DNA from: CAIVPM01 sp964615145
Lineage (GTDB): Bacteria > Bacteroidota > Bacteroidia > Chitinophagales > Chitinophagaceae
Length of the DNA: 64,000 nucleotides
Direction of reading: 5' to 3'
Assembly: GCA_964615145.1 (NCBI GenBank)
Contig: CAZTOP010000011.1
Coordinates: forward strand, 5,001 to 69,000
Both the position numbers and the translations under genes were made by a program. Shown one piece after another: positions 1-10,900 of the stretch. Within the stretch, counting starts at the first letter, position 1. Every line of letters begins with the position of its first letter. Under the pieces are notes generated by a model that was not told the origin of the DNA, did not search any database, and saw only the letters and a program-made list of their open reading frames with translations.

Positions 1-1914
1 ATGGCTTTGCAAACCCGGGAACAACATATTAAACGTGAAAAGGCAACTTCGAATATTTGTACAGCACAGGCATTACTAGCTAATATGGCTGCAATGTATG
101 CAGTTTATCACGGTGCTGAGGGGTTAAAAAATATAGCTAAACGTGTTTCAACCTTAGCTAATGCATTAAGTGTTTCTTTATCGTCACTTGGGTTTAAAAA
201 TAACAATAAACACTTTTTTGATACGCTAAATATTGAATGCGATGCAAAATCAATTATAGAAATTGCAGAGAAAAGTAATATCAACTTTAGATATCTTAAC
301 GAAAACGAAGTTGGAATTTCAATTGATGAAACTACTTCTCAAACCGATGCGTTAGACATTGTTTACATTTTTGCCGAGAGTTTAGGTAAAAATGAAGCTG
401 AGATTGAATTTGATAGTGAACATATTTTAAACAATATACCAACTTTTGCTACACGTACTTCAACGTTTTTAGAACATGCTGTTTTTAACACGCATCATAG
501 TGAAACGCAAATGATGCGATATATTAAGCAACTAGAAAATAGAGATTTGTCATTAAATACCAGTATGATTTCATTAGGTAGTTGCACAATGAAATTGAAT
601 GCTGCATCAGAAATGATTCCAGTTAGCTGGGCTGAATTCTCTCAAATGCATCCATTTGTTCCAGAAAATCAAGCATTAGGGTATAAGCAAATGACTGATG
701 AATTATCAAAATATTTATGTGAAATTACTGGTTTCGATGCTTGTAGTTTGCAACCTAACAGTGGAGCTCAAGGCGAATATGCAGGATTATTAACGATTAT
801 GGCATACCATAAAGCCAATAATAATTCTCATAGAAATGTTGTATTGATACCAATTTCGGCTCATGGTACCAATCCTGCAAGTGCTGTAATGGCAGGAATG
901 AAAGTTGTAATTGTAAAAAGTAATGAAGATGGAACTATTGATATTGCTGATTTACAATCAAAAGCTGAATTACATAAGGACAATTTAGGAGCATTAATGG
1001 TTACTTATCCAAGTACCTATGGTGTATTTGAAGAAGGCATAAAAGAAATATGTGCCATTGTTCATGAATTTGGAGGACAGGTTTATATGGATGGTGCCAA
1101 TATGAATGCACAAGTTGGTCTTACATCTCCAGCAATAATAGGAGCAGATGTTTGTCATCTAAATCTTCATAAAACATTTGCAATACCACACGGAGGTGGT
1201 GGACCTGGCATGGGACCAATATGTGTAAAAGAGCATTTAGCTAAATATTTGCCGTCACACGTAAGTATCAATGGTAAAAATGCAGTTAGTGCAGCAAATT
1301 TTGGCTCTGCATCAATTTTATTAATTAGTTATGGTTACATAAAAATGTTAGGATATAATGGTGTTAAAATGGCAACTGAATATGCAATTTTAAACGCTAA
1401 TTATATGAAAGCAAGATTAGAAAAATATTATTCAATTTTGTTTTCAGGAAAAAACGGGACTTGTGCACATGAATTTATTGTTGACCTTCGTCCTTTTAAA
1501 ACGAGCTGTGGTATTGAAGCAGAAGATGTAGCCAAAAGACTTATAGATTATGGCTTTCACGCACCAACAATGAGTTTCCCTGTAGCTGGAACTATTATGA
1601 TTGAACCTACCGAAAGTGAAGATAAGGCGGAGTTAGATAGATTTTGTGATGCATTAATTTCAATTCATAATGAAATTAAAATGGTAGAAGAAGGGAAATA
1701 TGACAAAGTTGATAACCCCCTAAAAAATGCACCACATACACAAGCAGTTATTTGTGCAAATGAGTGGAATCATTCTTACACAAGGCAAGAAGCTGCTTTC
1801 CCTTTATCATATGTTACACACAATAAGTTTTGGGCAAGTGTGGCTCGTGTAAATAATACATACGGAGACAGAAACTTGGTTTGTGCTTGCGAGCCAACTG
1901 AAAGTTATGCTTAA
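1..1914 (+). CDS. gcvP: Glycine dehydrogenase (decarboxylating), P-protein, C-terminal part
   Basis: This is the PLP-dependent P-protein of the glycine cleavage system. It decarboxylates glycine and passes the aminomethyl group to the lipoyl arm of H-protein in the cytoplasm. The 637 visible residues are the C-terminal two thirds of a family that is usually about 950 residues. The frame is open at base 1, and the first Met lies in the conserved internal segment MALQTREQHI, so it is not the real start. The HLNLHKTFAIPHGGGGPG motif carries the PLP lysine at fragment residue 391. The C-terminal domain is complete and ends at a TAA followed by a strong bidirectional terminator. glyA, at about 21.5 kb, belongs to the same one-carbon metabolism but is not linked to it. 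Confidence 0.96.
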   Translation: MALQTREQHIKREKATSNICTAQALLANMAAMYAVYHGAEGLKNIAKRVSTLANALSVSLSSLGFKNNNKHFFDTLNIECDAKSIIEIAEKSNINFRYLNENEVGISIDETTSQTDALDIVYIFAESLGKNEAEIEFDSEHILNNIPTFATRTSTFLEHAVFNTHHSETQMMRYIKQLENRDLSLNTSMISLGSCTMKLNAASEMIPVSWAEFSQMHPFVPENQALGYKQMTDELSKYLCEITGFDACSLQPNSGAQGEYAGLLTIMAYHKANNNSHRNVVLIPISAHGTNPASAVMAGMKVVIVKSNEDGTIDIADLQSKAELHKDNLGALMVTYPSTYGVFEEGIKEICAIVHEFGGQVYMDGANMNAQVGLTSPAIIGADVCHLNLHKTFAIPHGGGGPGMGPICVKEHLAKYLPSHVSINGKNAVSAANFGSASILLISYGYIKMLGYNGVKMATEYAILNANYMKARLEKYYSILFSGKNGTCAHEFIVDLRPFKTSCGIEAEDVAKRLIDYGFHAPTMSFPVAGTIMIEPTESEDKAELDRFCDALISIHNEIKMVEEGKYDKVDNPLKNAPHTQAVICANEWNHSYTRQEAAFPLSYVTHNKFWASVARVNNTYGDRNLVCACEPTESYA

Positions 1915-1927
1915 AATTATTTAATAT

Positions 1928-1970
1928 AAAAAAGCCCTAAACATTTATAGAAAATGTTTAGGGCTTTTTT
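1928..1970. terminator. Bidirectional intrinsic terminator
   Basis: The arms AAAGCCCTAAACATTT and AAATGTTTAGGGCTTT form a long stem with a very short loop, flanked by A and T runs. It sits between the convergent gcvP and phosphoribosyltransferase genes and can serve both strands. Confidence 0.9.
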
Positions 1971-1987
1971 AATACTGAAATACAATA

Positions 1988-2482
1988 TTATTTATTCAAT
2001 ACCTTAACTTCATTAATCTCTCCACTCAGTAACTCTACTTCAACATAGTCTGTTAACGTTGTAGCAATTGATAAGCCAACATAATTCGGCGTAACAGGGA
2101 ACTGCTTATATAGTCTATCAGCCAGAACTAACATTTCAATTTTATTTGGAAAAAAATCCAAAATAGGTTTTAATATATAGAGTAATGTTTTCCCAGTATT
2201 ACATACATCATCAACAATTAAAATATCTTTATTGTTGAAGTTAATTTCCTTATCAAAAACAATATTTTTTGGCTCGGTTTTATTCAAACTTGCACTAATG
2301 AGAACTAAGTTTAAATCAGTGATTTTTTCTAATAGTTTAATTAGTGCTTTTGCAATTATTAACCCATTTTCTTTAACACCAATAATAATGAGTTCATTAT
2401 TTTTTGCCGATTCAGCAACTTCAAAACTTAACCTTTTAAGTTTTATATCGATTTGGCTTTTGTTTAAAATACTTTTAGTCAT
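1988..2482 (-). CDS. Phosphoribosyltransferase, PyrR/hypoxanthine type
   Basis: A 164-residue type I phosphoribosyltransferase, probably cytoplasmic, predicted to act in nucleobase salvage or as a PyrR-like protein. The PRPP-binding loop ILIVDDVCNTGKT lies at residues 87-99, with the acidic pair D91-D92. The C-terminal stretch FPVTPNYVGLSIATT resembles the PyrR/Hpt hood region. It lies 15 bp downstream of the flippase gene on the same strand, so the two are probably co-transcribed. No pyrimidine genes are nearby, so substrate and any RNA-binding role are open. The ATG at 2482 is the natural start. It could equally be annotated as hypoxanthine phosphoribosyltransferase-like. Confidence 0.8.
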   Translation of the reverse strand: MTKSILNKSQIDIKLKRLSFEVAESAKNNELIIIGVKENGLIIAKALIKLLEKITDLNLVLISASLNKTEPKNIVFDKEINFNNKDILIVDDVCNTGKTLLYILKPILDFFPNKIEMLVLADRLYKQFPVTPNYVGLSIATTLTDYVEVELLSGEINEVKVLNK

Positions 2483-2497
2483 TCTTTATATAATTAA

Positions 2498-3778
2498 CTA
2501 TTTAAATGTGAAATCTGTTTTGGTGAATTTTAAAAAACTTATTGGGTTTAATTTTTCTAGCTTAACAAAAATATAAATACAATATAGTGCTTCTGTGAAA
2601 TATGAAACTGTGCTGATAAATGCAGCTTTTTTTATGCTATATACTTCCCTTAAAGCCACACTTAATAATACCATTACAATTAATGCAAACGCAGCAGCAA
2701 ACACATTATACTTATTCTTTTTTATTCCCGAAAAATATGCTGAAAGTAAAGCTGATATCGATAGACAAAAAATTCCTGGCAATAATATAAGTAACGGTAC
2801 AAGCATTGGTGAAAATGAACTCCCAAAAGTTGCTGGCAAAATGTAGCTACCAGTTAAAAAAATTACAATGAAAATAAAAAAAAATAAGAGAATAAAAAGC
2901 CTGAAAATTTTGCCCATATTTTTTATAACTAAAACATTCTGATTGCCCTGAGCAACAGATGGAAAAATAGTGCTAGCAATAATTTGAGGCAATATTAATA
3001 ACATTTGTGCAAGTTTAGATGCTTGCAGATAATTTCCTAAATCTCCAGATGTATAGCACCAGTTTTTTACAAACCAATAGTCTATTCTATAAACAAAAAA
3101 GAAAAGAAAATTGCCAAATAAGCCAATGGCAGAATAATGGAAGAGTTCTTTTATTTGTTTTTTTGTTGGCAATGAAATACTTAAGGTTGCTTTATAAGTA
3201 ACAAAAAAAACAAAGGTTATTATTATTCCTTGTAAAGCTATCATTAGAAAATAATAGTCGATGATATTTTGAGATATAACATTTGTATTTGTCGCAAAAA
3301 TTATTAACACAGACATTATAAAGTTACCAATAACCAATATAGTGTTTGGTACTTTAAAATTTCCTAAGCTGTAGAATAAAGCAGTGAAGTAATTGATTAA
3401 AAAAACACCAATTAAATAGCAAATTGCATTAAAAGCTAAATGTTGATATTGATTAGAAATGTCTTTATCAAAATAGTTAAAGTAAATTGGTAAAAGGAGG
3501 TAAATGATTGCTACTATGCATAAGGTCCAGATTGTTCCAACTATAGCTAACTGATTATGATGAATTTTTTTGCTTGCTGAGAAATAAGTAAAACTACCAT
3601 CCATGTTAAGGCTACCCAATAAAATCCATAATGAAAACAAATTGGTTAAGTAAAATATAACACCAATGCCTTCGGCTTTCAAAAACCTTGATAACAAAAC
3701 ATTCAGCAGTAATAAACTAACGAAATGTAAGCCTCGCCAAATAATACTTTGTTTCATTTGTTGCTGAAAGATTGCCAT
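2498..3778 (-). CDS. Polysaccharide/oligosaccharide flippase (Wzx/MATE-like)
   Basis: An integral membrane protein with about 12-14 hydrophobic segments, typical of the polysaccharide-biosynthesis branch of the MOP (multidrug/oligosaccharidyl-lipid/polysaccharide) superfamily. It is predicted to flip lipid-linked glycans across the inner membrane. The start shown is the ATG at 3778 (MAIFQQQMKQSI, 426 residues). The frame extends eight codons upstream to a TTG at 3802 that is less likely. A second ATG lies at 3757. It is divergent from rimO, and only about 40 bp separate the two starts, so their promoters must overlap. No glycosyltransferases are adjacent, so the cargo glycan cannot be named. 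Confidence 0.8.
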   Translation of the reverse strand: MAIFQQQMKQSIIWRGLHFVSLLLLNVLLSRFLKAEGIGVIFYLTNLFSLWILLGSLNMDGSFTYFSASKKIHHNQLAIVGTIWTLCIVAIIYLLLPIYFNYFDKDISNQYQHLAFNAICYLIGVFLINYFTALFYSLGNFKVPNTILVIGNFIMSVLIIFATNTNVISQNIIDYYFLMIALQGIIITFVFFVTYKATLSISLPTKKQIKELFHYSAIGLFGNFLFFFVYRIDYWFVKNWCYTSGDLGNYLQASKLAQMLLILPQIIASTIFPSVAQGNQNVLVIKNMGKIFRLFILLFFFIFIVIFLTGSYILPATFGSSFSPMLVPLLILLPGIFCLSISALLSAYFSGIKKNKYNVFAAAFALIVMVLLSVALREVYSIKKAAFISTVSYFTEALYCIYIFVKLEKLNPISFLKFTKTDFTFK

Positions 3779-3821
3779 TAGCTTCAAAAGTAAAGGTTTC
3801 AACCATTAACTTCGCCACTTT

Positions 3822-5129
3822 ATGAAAGTTAAATCATTAAAGCAAGATAAGGTTAACATTATTACTTTAGGTTGTAGTAAAAATTTAGTTGATAGTGAGG
3901 TTTTAAGTGGTCAATTACAAGCCAATGAAATAAATGTTGTGCACGAAAATGCAAAACTGGATCACAATATTGTGGTAGTAAATACCTGTGGCTTTATCGA
4001 TAAAGCTAAAGAAGAAAGCGTGAATACCATTTTAGATCAAGTAGCTTTAAAACAAAAAGGTAAATTAGATAAAGTTTTTGTTACTGGTTGTTTAAGTGAA
4101 CGGTACAGAGAAGATTTAAAAAAAGAGATTCCAGAAGTTGATGCTTGGTTCGGAACTTTGGAATTGCCATTTATATTGCAAGAATTTAATGCTGATTATA
4201 AGAAAGATTTATTAGGCGAAAGACTCTTAAGCACACCTAGGCATTATGCTTATTTAAAAATTAGTGAAGGCTGCAATAGAACTTGTTCATTTTGTGCTAT
4301 CCCATTAATGCGAGGGCAACATGTTAGCAAACCAATTGAAGATTTAGTAAAAGAAGCAGAAGGTTTAGTTAAAAAAGGAGTTAAAGAAATTATGCTTATT
4401 GCCCAAGAACTCACTTACTATGGGTTAGATATTTATAAAAAAAGAGAACTTCCAAAATTGTTAAACGCACTTGCCGATGTGGAAGGCATAGAGTGGATTC
4501 GTTTACATTATGCGTATCCTCACAAATTTCCAATGGATATTTTGGAAGCGATGAAAGGAAGAGATAATATTTGTAATTATCTTGACATTCCTTTGCAGCA
4601 TGCCAGTAACAATATGCTTAAGGCAATGAAAAGAAATATTACTAAAGAGGAAATGGACGAACTAATAGTTAATATTCGTACTGCTGTACCTGGAATTTGT
4701 ATCAGAACTACATTGATAACAGGTTTTCCTGGGGAAACTCTAGAAGACGTTGAAGAATTAAAAGACTTTCTAAAAAAACATCGCTTTGATAGAGTAGGTA
4801 TTTTTCAGTACAGCCACGAAGAAAACACTACTGCTTACGATTTAGTTGACAATGTTCCTGCAGAAGAAAAAGAAAGAAGAGCTCAAGAAATTATGGAAGT
4901 GCAGCAAGAAATTAGTCTAGAAAAAAATGAAGAAAAAATTGGAAAAATTTTTAAGGTAATCATCGATAAAAAAGAAGCTGGAAGATATTTAGGAAGAACA
5001 GAATTTGATAGTGTTGAAGTAGATAATGAAGTAGTAGTTAATTCTGAAAAAAAATTGCAAATTGGAGCTTTTGTAAACGTAAAAATTACAAAAGCTTATG
5101 ATTATGATTTAGAAGGAGAACTAGTTTAA
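3822..5129 (+). CDS. rimO: Ribosomal protein uS12 methylthiotransferase RimO
   Basis: A radical-SAM methylthiotransferase that modifies the conserved aspartate of ribosomal protein S12. The N-terminal UPF0004 domain begins IITLGCSKNLVDSE (C18, a ligand of the auxiliary cluster). The radical-SAM cluster motif CNRTCSFCAIP gives C151, C155 and C158. A C-terminal TRAM-like region follows at about residues 370-435. At 435 residues it is the usual length. The Asn and signature residues after LGCSKN favour RimO over the tRNA enzyme MiaB. The ATG start is only 7 bases after a TAACTTCG box (3807-3814), suggesting a very short leader. Confidence 0.95.
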   Translation: MKVKSLKQDKVNIITLGCSKNLVDSEVLSGQLQANEINVVHENAKLDHNIVVVNTCGFIDKAKEESVNTILDQVALKQKGKLDKVFVTGCLSERYREDLKKEIPEVDAWFGTLELPFILQEFNADYKKDLLGERLLSTPRHYAYLKISEGCNRTCSFCAIPLMRGQHVSKPIEDLVKEAEGLVKKGVKEIMLIAQELTYYGLDIYKKRELPKLLNALADVEGIEWIRLHYAYPHKFPMDILEAMKGRDNICNYLDIPLQHASNNMLKAMKRNITKEEMDELIVNIRTAVPGICIRTTLITGFPGETLEDVEELKDFLKKHRFDRVGIFQYSHEENTTAYDLVDNVPAEEKERRAQEIMEVQQEISLEKNEEKIGKIFKVIIDKKEAGRYLGRTEFDSVEVDNEVVVNSEKKLQIGAFVNVKITKAYDYDLEGELV

Positions 5130-5219
5130 TGTTTGTGATTTATTGTCAATCGTTGATTAAACAAATAAATAGTAAATCAAAACATACAACCCTAAACTAC
5201 AAACGATAAACGAATAAAA

Positions 5220-6626
5220 ATGGATTTAAATTTTAACCCCGATAAACAGCACACTTTAAGTGCTGTTGCAAAAATTAGTGGAACAGGTTTACACACAGGT
5301 GTTTTAGTAGATATGATTTTAAAGCCTGCCAATCCAGGATTTGGCTTGCAATTTCAAAGAACTGATTTAGCAGGACAACCAATTATTAAAGCAGATTGTG
5401 ATTTAGTTACTGACACAAGTAGAGGAACAACATTGCAAGTTGGTGATGCCAAAATTAGTACTGTTGAACACATTCTTGCAGCACTAGTAGGAATGGGTGT
5501 AGATAATTGTTTAATTGAAGTGAATGGACCTGAAATTCCTATTATTGATGGTAGTAGTGAACCATTTGTAAAACTCATAGAAATAGCTGGTGTTGCTGAA
5601 CAAGATGCCTCAAAAATATGGTATAGTATTGACGAAAATATTTTCTTATACGACGAAAATAAGAGAGTAGAAATGGTAGCTATGCCAGCAGTAGATTATC
5701 AAATAACAACTTTAATTGATTTTAACAGTCCTGTTTTGGGCACACAGCATGCAGGATTAAAATCAATAAAAGATTTTAAAACCGAAATAGCTCCATGCCG
5801 TACATTTTGCTTTTTGCATGAACTCGAAATGTTATTAGACAATGAACTAGTCAAAGGTGGAGATATTAATAATGCAATTGTAGTTGTTGACAGGCCAGTT
5901 ACTAATGAAGAAATGACTCGATTAGCAAAAGCATTTAAGAGAGATAAAATAGAGGTTAAAAGTGAAGGGTATTTAAACAATTTAGAACTTCGCTTTCCTA
6001 ATGAACCAGCACGTCATAAACTACTTGATGTAGTAGGCGATTTAGCATTAATTGGATATCCAATTAAAAGCAGAATCATAGCTAATCGTCCTGGGCACAG
6101 TACTAATGTAGAGTTTGCAAAAAAAATAAAACAATATATTAAGAAAAATAGACACGTAAAGGATGTTCCTGTTTATGATCCAACTTTGCCACCTGTTTTT
6201 ACACTTCAGCAAATAGAAAAAATATTACCACATCGTCATCCTTTTTTATTAGTTGATAAAATTGTGGAATTAACAGATAAGCATATTATTGGAATTAAGA
6301 ATGTAACATTTAACGAATGGTTTTTTCCAGGACATTTTCCACAAAATCCAGTAATGCCGGGCGTTTTACAAATTGAAGCACTTGCACAAACTGGTGGAAT
6401 TTTATGTATTAATTCAATGCCAGAAGGACAATATGATACTTATTTTTTAAAAATCGATAATTGCAAATTCAAATTAAAAGTAGTTCCTGGAGATACTATG
6501 ATTCTGAAGATGGAATTTGCAGCACCTATTCGTCGTGGAATTTGTGAGATGAAAGGAACAGTTTATGTTGGTGGAAAGGTTGCTACAGAGGCCATTTTAG
6601 TAGCTCAAGTAGTAAAACGAAATTAG
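5220..6626 (+). CDS. lpxC: Bifunctional UDP-3-O-acyl-GlcNAc deacetylase / 3-hydroxyacyl-ACP dehydratase (LpxC-FabZ fusion)
   Basis: A 468-residue fusion. Residues 1 to about 305 are LpxC, the zinc deacetylase that commits UDP-acyl-GlcNAc to lipid A synthesis. Its zinc ligands are H84 (TVEHILAAL), H266 and D270 (HKLLDVVGD). Residues from about 325 are FabZ, the dehydratase of fatty-acid elongation, with PHRHPFLLVDK (residues 337-347) and the catalytic H372 and E386 in FFPGHF and IEALAQ. Fusion of the two is characteristic of Bacteroidota and allied phyla. It couples the branch point between lipid A and phospholipid acyl chains in one polypeptide. lpxA is not adjacent here, although it often follows lpxC-fabZ in related genomes; it lies about 14 kb away. 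Confidence 0.96.
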   Translation: MDLNFNPDKQHTLSAVAKISGTGLHTGVLVDMILKPANPGFGLQFQRTDLAGQPIIKADCDLVTDTSRGTTLQVGDAKISTVEHILAALVGMGVDNCLIEVNGPEIPIIDGSSEPFVKLIEIAGVAEQDASKIWYSIDENIFLYDENKRVEMVAMPAVDYQITTLIDFNSPVLGTQHAGLKSIKDFKTEIAPCRTFCFLHELEMLLDNELVKGGDINNAIVVVDRPVTNEEMTRLAKAFKRDKIEVKSEGYLNNLELRFPNEPARHKLLDVVGDLALIGYPIKSRIIANRPGHSTNVEFAKKIKQYIKKNRHVKDVPVYDPTLPPVFTLQQIEKILPHRHPFLLVDKIVELTDKHIIGIKNVTFNEWFFPGHFPQNPVMPGVLQIEALAQTGGILCINSMPEGQYDTYFLKIDNCKFKLKVVPGDTMILKMEFAAPIRRGICEMKGTVYVGGKVATEAILVAQVVKRN

Positions 6627-6643
6627 AAATATCCATATTTTTA

Positions 6644-6671
6644 AAGAGGCTGTCTCGAAAGGCAGCCTCTT
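6644..6671 (+). terminator. Intrinsic terminator after lpxC-fabZ
   Basis: The arms AAGAGGCTG (6644-6652) and CAGCCTCTT (6663-6671) close a 10-base loop, followed by a short T-rich tail. The same arm core recurs in the terminator at 55161-55198. Confidence 0.75.
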
Positions 6672-6847
6672 GTTGTTTAATAACTTTTCGAATGTGTTTT
6701 TTATGTAAAATATTATTTCATTTCTTTCGTATATTTTATCATCCATGTTATATCCCAAATACTTAATAATGGCTTAAATTTTATCGTTAATAATAAAAAT
6801 CAATACCTCATTAGGTTTAGTTTTACATTTACTATAAAACAGTTTTA

Positions 6848-7885
6848 ATGCTAAAAAAACTCACCCTCTTTGGTATTGTAATTTTAAGCTTTTCTTGTAA
6901 AAGTAATAAGGCAGATGACAAAAATAAAAATCAAACTATTGTTGTGCCAATCAATGTCGATATTGTAATTGCTGCACCAAAATCAGTCACCAATACAGTA
7001 GAAACAAATGGAAATGTTCTATCAAATGAGCTTTTGGAAATTCATCCTGAAACAAGTGGTAGACTCATTTATCTTAATATTCCTGAAGGCAAAATGGTTT
7101 CTGAAGGAACGGTATTAGCAAGAATTAATGATGCTGACTTGCAAGCACAATTATTGAAAAGTAAAGTACAATTAGAATTGGCAAAAAAAACTGAGGAAAG
7201 ATTAAAAAAACTTCTCTTAATCAATGGCATTAATCAGACTGATTATGATGTAGCCTTAAGCAATTTAAACAATCTTAAAGCAGATATTGAAATTATCAAA
7301 GCACAAATTGATAAAACGATTATTAAAGCACCTTTCAACGGTGTATTAGGACTAAGAAATATCAGTCCGGGTGCATTTGTTACCAACCAAACCATTATAT
7401 CTACATTACAACAAATAAATAAAGTTAAAATAGATTTTACTGTTCCAGAACAATACACTTCTTTAGTGTTTAAAGGAAGTATAGTGGAAGTAGTCAGTAA
7501 TACTTCTAACATTAAAATGTATGCTACCGTAATAGCATCTGAACCAGAAATAAATTCAAATACCAGAAACTTAAAAGTGCGGGCTTTTTTAAATAATGGT
7601 AACCTGCAGGCTGGTTCATTTGTAAAAATTGTTATTAAATCAAATGCTAATAACAAAAGTATTTTTATTCCTACAAATGCAATTATACCTGATGCAGATA
7701 GCAAAAAATTGGTAGTTGTTAAAGATGGGAAAGGTAAATATGTTCCTGTAGAAACAGGCTTACGAACTGCAACAAGTGTGGAAATTACCAAAGGAATTAA
7801 TGTTGGAGATAGCGTAATAGTTACAGGTGTTTTATTTGTAAAAAATAATGCTTTTGTAAAAGTTAAAAAAGTATTAGAAAATTAA
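6848..7885 (+). CDS. RND efflux periplasmic adaptor (membrane fusion protein), lipoprotein
   Basis: The HlyD/AcrA-type adaptor of a tripartite efflux pump, bridging the inner-membrane transporter and outer-membrane channel. A lipoprotein signal with lipobox LSFSC places the lipidated Cys at about residue 17. Biotinyl-lipoyl halves flank a short coiled-coil hairpin (about residues 95-150). The segment IIKAPFNGVLGLRNISPGAFV is the typical second lipoyl motif. Beta-barrel and membrane-proximal domains follow. The 36-bp gap to the pump gene and 2-bp gap from pump to TolC show an operon. No regulator gene is adjacent and the substrate cannot be read from sequence. Confidence 0.92.
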   Translation: MLKKLTLFGIVILSFSCKSNKADDKNKNQTIVVPINVDIVIAAPKSVTNTVETNGNVLSNELLEIHPETSGRLIYLNIPEGKMVSEGTVLARINDADLQAQLLKSKVQLELAKKTEERLKKLLLINGINQTDYDVALSNLNNLKADIEIIKAQIDKTIIKAPFNGVLGLRNISPGAFVTNQTIISTLQQINKVKIDFTVPEQYTSLVFKGSIVEVVSNTSNIKMYATVIASEPEINSNTRNLKVRAFLNNGNLQAGSFVKIVIKSNANNKSIFIPTNAIIPDADSKKLVVVKDGKGKYVPVETGLRTATSVEITKGINVGDSVIVTGVLFVKNNAFVKVKKVLEN

Positions 7886-7920
7886 TTCATCAATATCCCT
7901 TTACCTCTATTTTTTAAATA

Positions 7921-10900
7921 ATGAATATATCTGAATTTGCATTAAAACGTCCAGTGTTTGCAACGGTGCTTAATATATCCATCATTTTATTCGGCTTGGT
8001 AGGATATAGTTTTTTGGCAGTAAGAGAATATCCTGCTATTGACCCACCAACAATTAGTGTAAGTACTACTTATGCTGGTGCAAATGCAGATATTATTGAA
8101 AGCCAAATTACCGAACCTATTGAAAAAGTTGTAAATGGAATACCTGGAATTAAAACAATAACATCTTCGAGTAGTATTGGTAGAAGCAATATTGTTGTTG
8201 AATTTAATGTTGGTGAAAATTTAGAATCTGCTGCTAATGATGTAAGAGACAAAGTAGGACAAGCAGTTAAAAATTTGCCTCAAGATATTGATGCAGCCCC
8301 TGTAGTTACTAAAGCAGATGCTAATAGCGATTTTATTATTTTGATGGCTGTACAAAGCCGCTCTAAGAATTTATTAGAGCTAAGTGATTATGCAGAAAAT
8401 GTACTTCAAGAGCAGCTTCAAACAATTCCAGAAGTAAGCGGTGTAAATATTTTAGGTCAAAAAAGACCTGCAATGCGTATTTGGACAAATACAGATAAAA
8501 TGAATGCCTTTAATATTACATTCAATGATATTAAGACTGCTTTAGAAAAAGAAAATGTCGAAATTCCATCTGGCAAATTATATGGTTCAAAAACAGAAGT
8601 TACTATTAGAGCCATTGGAAAACTTACCACTGAAAACGATTTTAATAATTTAATTTTAGTTGAAAATGCCTCTGGAATTATCAGACTAAAAGATGTAGCA
8701 AAAGTTGAAATAGGTCCCGAGAATGATGAGTTTAGTTGGCGTTTAAATGGTGTTAGTGCAATAGGATTAGCCATTACACCACAGCCTGGTGCCAACTATA
8801 TTAGAATAGCCGATGAATTTTATAAAAGAATTGATGAAATAAAAAAAACACTTAAAGATGATATAGAGATAAAACCCCTATTTGATGTTACAAAAAATGT
8901 AAGAAGAAGTATTAAAGAAGTGGAGGAAACTTTACTTATTTCATTCAGTTTAGTGGTTCTTGTAATTTTCTTTTTTTTCAGAAACTTTTTAATTGCCATT
9001 AGACCATTAATCGATATTCCTATTTCACTAATTGCTACATTTTTTATTATGTATCTTTTTGGATTTAGTGTTAACGTTTTAACGCTTTTAGGAATAGTAC
9101 TTGCAACAGGTCTAGTAGTAGATGATGGTATTGTAGTAACAGAAAATATTTTTCGAAAACTGGAAAGTGGCTTGCCAATTAAAAAAGCTGCACTAGAAGG
9201 TAGCAAGGAAATATTTTTTGCAGTTATTTCAACATCTATCACACTTGCAGTTGTGTTTATTCCTGTGGTTTTTTTGCAAGGATTTGTTGGTAGTTTATTT
9301 AGAGAATTTGGAGTAACTGTTGCAGCAGCGGTACTTATTTCTGCATTTGTTTCTCTTACTATAACACCAGTTTTAAATGTATTGTTACAGAGGAAAAATG
9401 CTGGTCACGGAAAATTTTATGAAAAAACTGAACCATTTTTTAAAGGGATAGAAAGTGGTTACAAACGTTTGTTGATAGGTTTTGTAAATGTAAGATGGGT
9501 GTCTTGGATACTCTTATTAGCTTGTGTAGTGATAGGGTATTTTGCTTATAATAATCTTCAATCTGAACTAGCTCCTTTAGAAGATAAAAGTAGTATTCGT
9601 TTTCAAATAACTGGACCTGAGGGAGCTAGTTATGGTTATATGTTAGATGTTGGAGATAAACTTGGAAATTTTTTAGGTGATTCAATTCCTGAGAGAGATT
9701 TTGCATTTTCGGCAATTCCAGGATTTGGCGGAACAGGCGTTAATACTGGATTTGCACGTATTAAACTTGTTGATCCAGAGCTAAGAACTAAGAGTCAAAG
9801 CCAGATTGCAAAAGAAATTGGAAAAAAATTATCACGATTTAATCAAGCAAGAATTTTTCCTGTAGAGGAACAAACTATTGCTGTTGGATTAGGTTCAAAA
9901 GGAGCTTTGCCTATACAGTTTATTTTACAAAACTTAGACTTTGAAAAGTTAAAGGAAGTATTGCCAAGGTTTTTAGAAGAAGCTAGAAAAGACAAAACCT
10001 TTGGAAATGTTGATGTAAATCTGAAATTCAATAAACCTGAATTGCAGATGACGATTGATAAAATGAAAGCAAAAGATTTAGGTTTGAGTACTGCTGCTAT
10101 TGCAGATGTTGTTCAAAGTGCATTTAGTGGACGAAGGTTGGCTTACTTTATTATGAATGGAAAACAATATCAGGTAATATCTCAAGTAGAATATAAAGAT
10201 AGACAAACGCCTAAAGATATTGCTGGATTGTATGTTAGAAATAATGTTGGAAATGCAATTCCATTGAGTACAGTTGTTTCATTAAAGGAAAGTTCAAATC
10301 CTCCTACACTTTATCATTATAATAGATTTAAAGCTGCAACAATCCAAGCATCATTGGCAGAAGGTAAAACGGTTGGTGATGGAGTTAAAGCAATGCAAGC
10401 TATTGCCAATAAATTATTAGATGCTAGTTTTCAAACTTCGTTAAGTGGAGCATCACGAGATTTTGCTGAAAGTAGTAGTAATACATCATTTGCTTTTGGT
10501 TTAGCACTAATGTTAATTTATTTAGTACTTGCAGCACAATTTGAAAGTTTTAAAGATCCATTTATTATTATGTTAACTGTGCCTTTAGCTTTAGCTGGGG
10601 CATTACTGAGTTTGTATTTATTTAATCAAACCATTAATATTTTTTCTCAAATTGGAATGATTATGTTAATTGGATTAGTAACAAAAAATGGGATATTAAT
10701 AGTAGAATTCGCTAACCAAAAACGGAATAATGGTATACCCAAAAAGCAAGCTGTTATTGAAGCTGCTACACAGCGATTAAGACCTATTCTAATGACAAGC
10801 TTAGCCACAGCTTTAGGTGCATTGCCAATTGCATTAAGTCTTGGAGATGCAAGTACAAGCCGTATTCCATTGGGTATAGTAATTGTTGGTGGAATTATTT

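Noticed and set aside
1988..2482. PyrR-type RNA attenuator near the phosphoribosyltransferase
   Set aside because: No pyrimidine genes or leader-like conserved stem was seen around it.
5130..5219. Degenerate inverted similarity (GTTTGT...ACAAAC) between rimO and lpxC-fabZ
   Set aside because: Only a 6-base core with scattered matches beyond it; too weak to call a repeat in AT-rich DNA.
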